NCBI RefSeq assembly: GCF_910592395.1
Contig: NC_088313.1
Span: 15,950,437 to 16,014,436, forward strand
Length of the DNA: 64,000 nucleotides
Direction: 5' to 3'
Source of the DNA: Lineus longissimus
Taxonomy: Eukaryota > Nemertea > Pilidiophora > Heteronemertea > Lineidae
Positions 62,169 through 64,000 of this stretch are shown here, piece after piece (within the stretch, counting starts at the first letter, position 1; every line of letters starts with the position of its first letter). The notes below the pieces were generated by a model. That model saw only the letters and a program-made list of their open reading frames with translations. It did not search any database and was not told the origin of the DNA. A program made the position numbers and the translations under genes.

Positions 62169-63435
62169 GGGAAGTATGGTGTCTTTTGCAAGAGACATTT
62201 AGATTTCATCTGACCTTGACAAATGATTCCTCCTGGACTTTCATCAGTTGATGGTTCGATGAGATGTGACCTTTCCTACAGGTATTTTACAGAGACAGGT
62301 CCGGTATTGACAAAAAATAGTTGTGTGCGGACAATGTCACAAACGGGATGAAAATAATTTGGTAATCGTCTTACTTTCGATGTAGGGTGAAGAAAATAGC
62401 TAGGGCGGCACTGTCCTTTATAATTAAAGTATTCTGTGAAGAGGTTGTGCTGTTGCCCGTCGTCAGTTATATAGGAGACGAAATTGCGTACAGTGGTCTT
62501 ACATTGGTTTGGTTGTCTTCTTTACAAAGAGTGACAAAAATGTATATCGGCCTTCAATTCGATGACAACATGATTGTTGTCTTCCGGGTTTATGACAGTT
62601 TTGTGGCCCGTCTTCAGTGTATGGTATACCGGAAAAAGTCCCCTGATAGCAAGGTCCTCAGGACTGTGCTCCATCTCGACCTTTCCTCTGGATCTTGCTC
62701 CCCAGGCCGGGGAGCTGGGGCCTGCATACTCACGGGATCAGGGTCTTTGTCTAACGTGGTGAGGACGATGGACGTAAGTACCTGGTGCGGTCTTCAACGT
62801 AGTGAAGACGATCGACATCGCGCAGTGGCTTTCAGCAAGGGGCTGACGATTGGTGAAGTGGTCCTGAATTTTTGTCATCAATGTGGCGACGAGACTGTGT
62901 AGGTGCATTTCGTCTCCAGGGTCGGTGACGAGAAATATGTTGTGGTATTCTTTTTTAGGATATGTCATATCACCTAGCGAGATAGTGGGTCTCCGAGTGT
63001 ATCAGAGTGGTCATGGTTACGTCTGCTTGTCTGGAATTCTGACTTCACCCTCACTTCTACTATTTCTCAAACGGAGAGGTTGGGGAACCAGGCAATATTG
63101 TCCCCGCCCCCGATTATGGGGCGATTGATAATGAACAGTGTCTTCATGACGCGTTGGGAAGTATGGTGTCTTTTGCAAGAGACATTTAGATTTCATCTGA
63201 CCTTGACAAATGATTCCTCCTGGACTTTCATCAGTTGATGGTTCATATCACCTAGCGAGATAGTGGGTCTCCGAGTGTATCAGAGTGGTCATGGTTACGT
63301 CTGCTTGTCTGGAATTCTGACTTCACCCTCACTTCTACTATTTCTCAAACGGAGAGGTTGGGGAACCAGGCAATATTGTCCCCGCCCCCGATTATGGGGC
63401 GATTGATAATGAACAGTGTCTTCATGACGCGTTGG
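62169..63435. repeat. A..B-A'-B' duplication with internal deletion
   Basis: Block A (62169-62257, 89 bp) reappears at 63156-63244, and block B (62967-63157, 191 bp) reappears at 63245-63435, apparently without mismatches. Offsets are 987 and 278 bases, so the second copy looks like a tandem duplication of 62169-63157 missing its middle 709 bases (62258-62966). The deletion junction shares a 2-bp TC. The intervening unique part is GC-richer and contains a frame of 171 codons (62387-62902) that begins with GTG rather than ATG and has no recognisable domain. Confidence 0.85.
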
Positions 63436-63490
63436 TTGAAAAGCCGTCTCGAAAAAGAAAGATCGGACAGAGTATCCATTTTCATTTTTC

Positions 63491-64000
63491 TTTATTACCA
63501 TACGTCGAAATAACAAGAAACATGCAATATCATCGACATGAAAACAATTTAACAACGAAAAACTAAACGACCAGCCGAAAGAAAACAGCACATTTACATC
63601 AAGTATACACATTCATGATCTGTCCTCATTCATATTTTCGCGGCTTCCCCTTCCCGGCAGGTAAATGAAGGCCAAACATGGAATGTCGTCATCAAAATGA
63701 TAAATAAGACTAGAAGATTTTATCAAGCGAAATGTTGAAGGTGCATGAGATTAGTAGGTTGTGACTTGAGGATATGCCAGACATTTCACTTATGAAAACG
63801 CACATACGGGCGAGTAATAATTAGCCATAAGACACTAGAACCGTGGGCCTTGAGGGTTAACTCCCATGAATGTTTTGGCAGATCTAACATGTGTCGTCTG
63901 CAGCGAAAGCTGACGACGTGTCGTCTGCTCACCTCCTGGTACAACTCATTCATAATGATGTTGACGAAGGACATGGTTGTCCTCGTAGATGAGTTTCACA
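63491..64000 (-). CDS. possible 5' and 3' exons of an unidentified minus-strand gene
   Basis: I do not recognise this gene and the model is weak. On the minus strand at the right edge, ACCATG (ATG 63974-63972) opens MSFVNIIMNELYQE and meets a donor-like GAG|GTGAGC at about 63930. Further on, CTACTAAT (branch-point-like) and TTCTAG precede an open stretch reading LIYHFDDDIPCLAFIYLPGR, GSRENMNEDRS and stop TGA (63615-63613), and AATAAA follows on the minus strand at 63496-63491. These pieces could belong to one small gene or be coincidence; no domain is evident. Confidence 0.2.

Noticed and set aside
1-64000. CRISPR arrays, operons, prophage or defence systems
   Set aside because: The DNA is eukaryotic with intron-split genes; no regularly spaced short repeats or bacterial-type gene clusters are present.

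Overview
The window looks like nuclear DNA of an invertebrate animal. Genes are split into many short exons with GT-AG introns, the background is AT-rich, dispersed repeats are frequent, and there are no bacterial-type operons. Frequent TACATGTA and AGGCCTA words, a tRNA-derived SINE with a (TAA)n tail, and many small inverted-repeat elements fit a marine invertebrate, perhaps an echinoderm or other ambulacrarian. I cannot fix the phylum from sequence alone.

Four protein-coding genes could be assembled exon by exon; every splice phase closes and each ends in a stop codon. (1) BRD8, minus strand, 780-9190, 18 coding exons, 717 aa: a bromodomain subunit of the TIP60/NuA4 acetyltransferase complex. 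(2) A clarin-family four-pass membrane protein, plus strand, 9783-15230, 4 coding exons, 281 aa. (3) An NDRG-family protein, minus strand, 25186-53484, 12 coding exons, 355 aa, with introns up to 8.4 kb. (4) CFAP99, a ciliary coiled-coil protein, plus strand, 54875-60979, 13 coding exons, 654 aa. They form two head-to-head pairs (BRD8/clarin, about 0.6 kb apart; NDRG/CFAP99, about 1.4 kb apart). Clarin and NDRG converge on a gene-poor interval of about 10 kb.

The rest is introns, UTRs and repeats. Repeats include a tRNA-derived SINE (2937-3531), several MITEs (12262-12485, 15412-15850, 21427-21550, 38851-39279 with a TAA target duplication, 46833-47217 with a CGCA duplication), a ~300-bp tandem array ending in a GAC microsatellite (33180-34745), an inverted/tandem 140-bp repeat (18355-19230), a 76-bp minisatellite (61690-62020) and an unusual A..B-A'-B' duplication (62169-63435). 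Promoter-like CRE and YY1 clusters lie in NDRG introns and downstream of NDRG. One of them (52704-52763) sits just upstream of a small unassigned open reading frame.

The genes do not form an obvious shared pathway: chromatin acetylation, sensory-cell membrane organisation, a catalytically dead hydrolase-fold stress protein, and cilia. I found no convincing new multi-gene system. The most interesting leads are the nested promoter/ORF in NDRG intron 2, the conserved Usher-type glycosylation site in the clarin, and the duplication structure near the right end.
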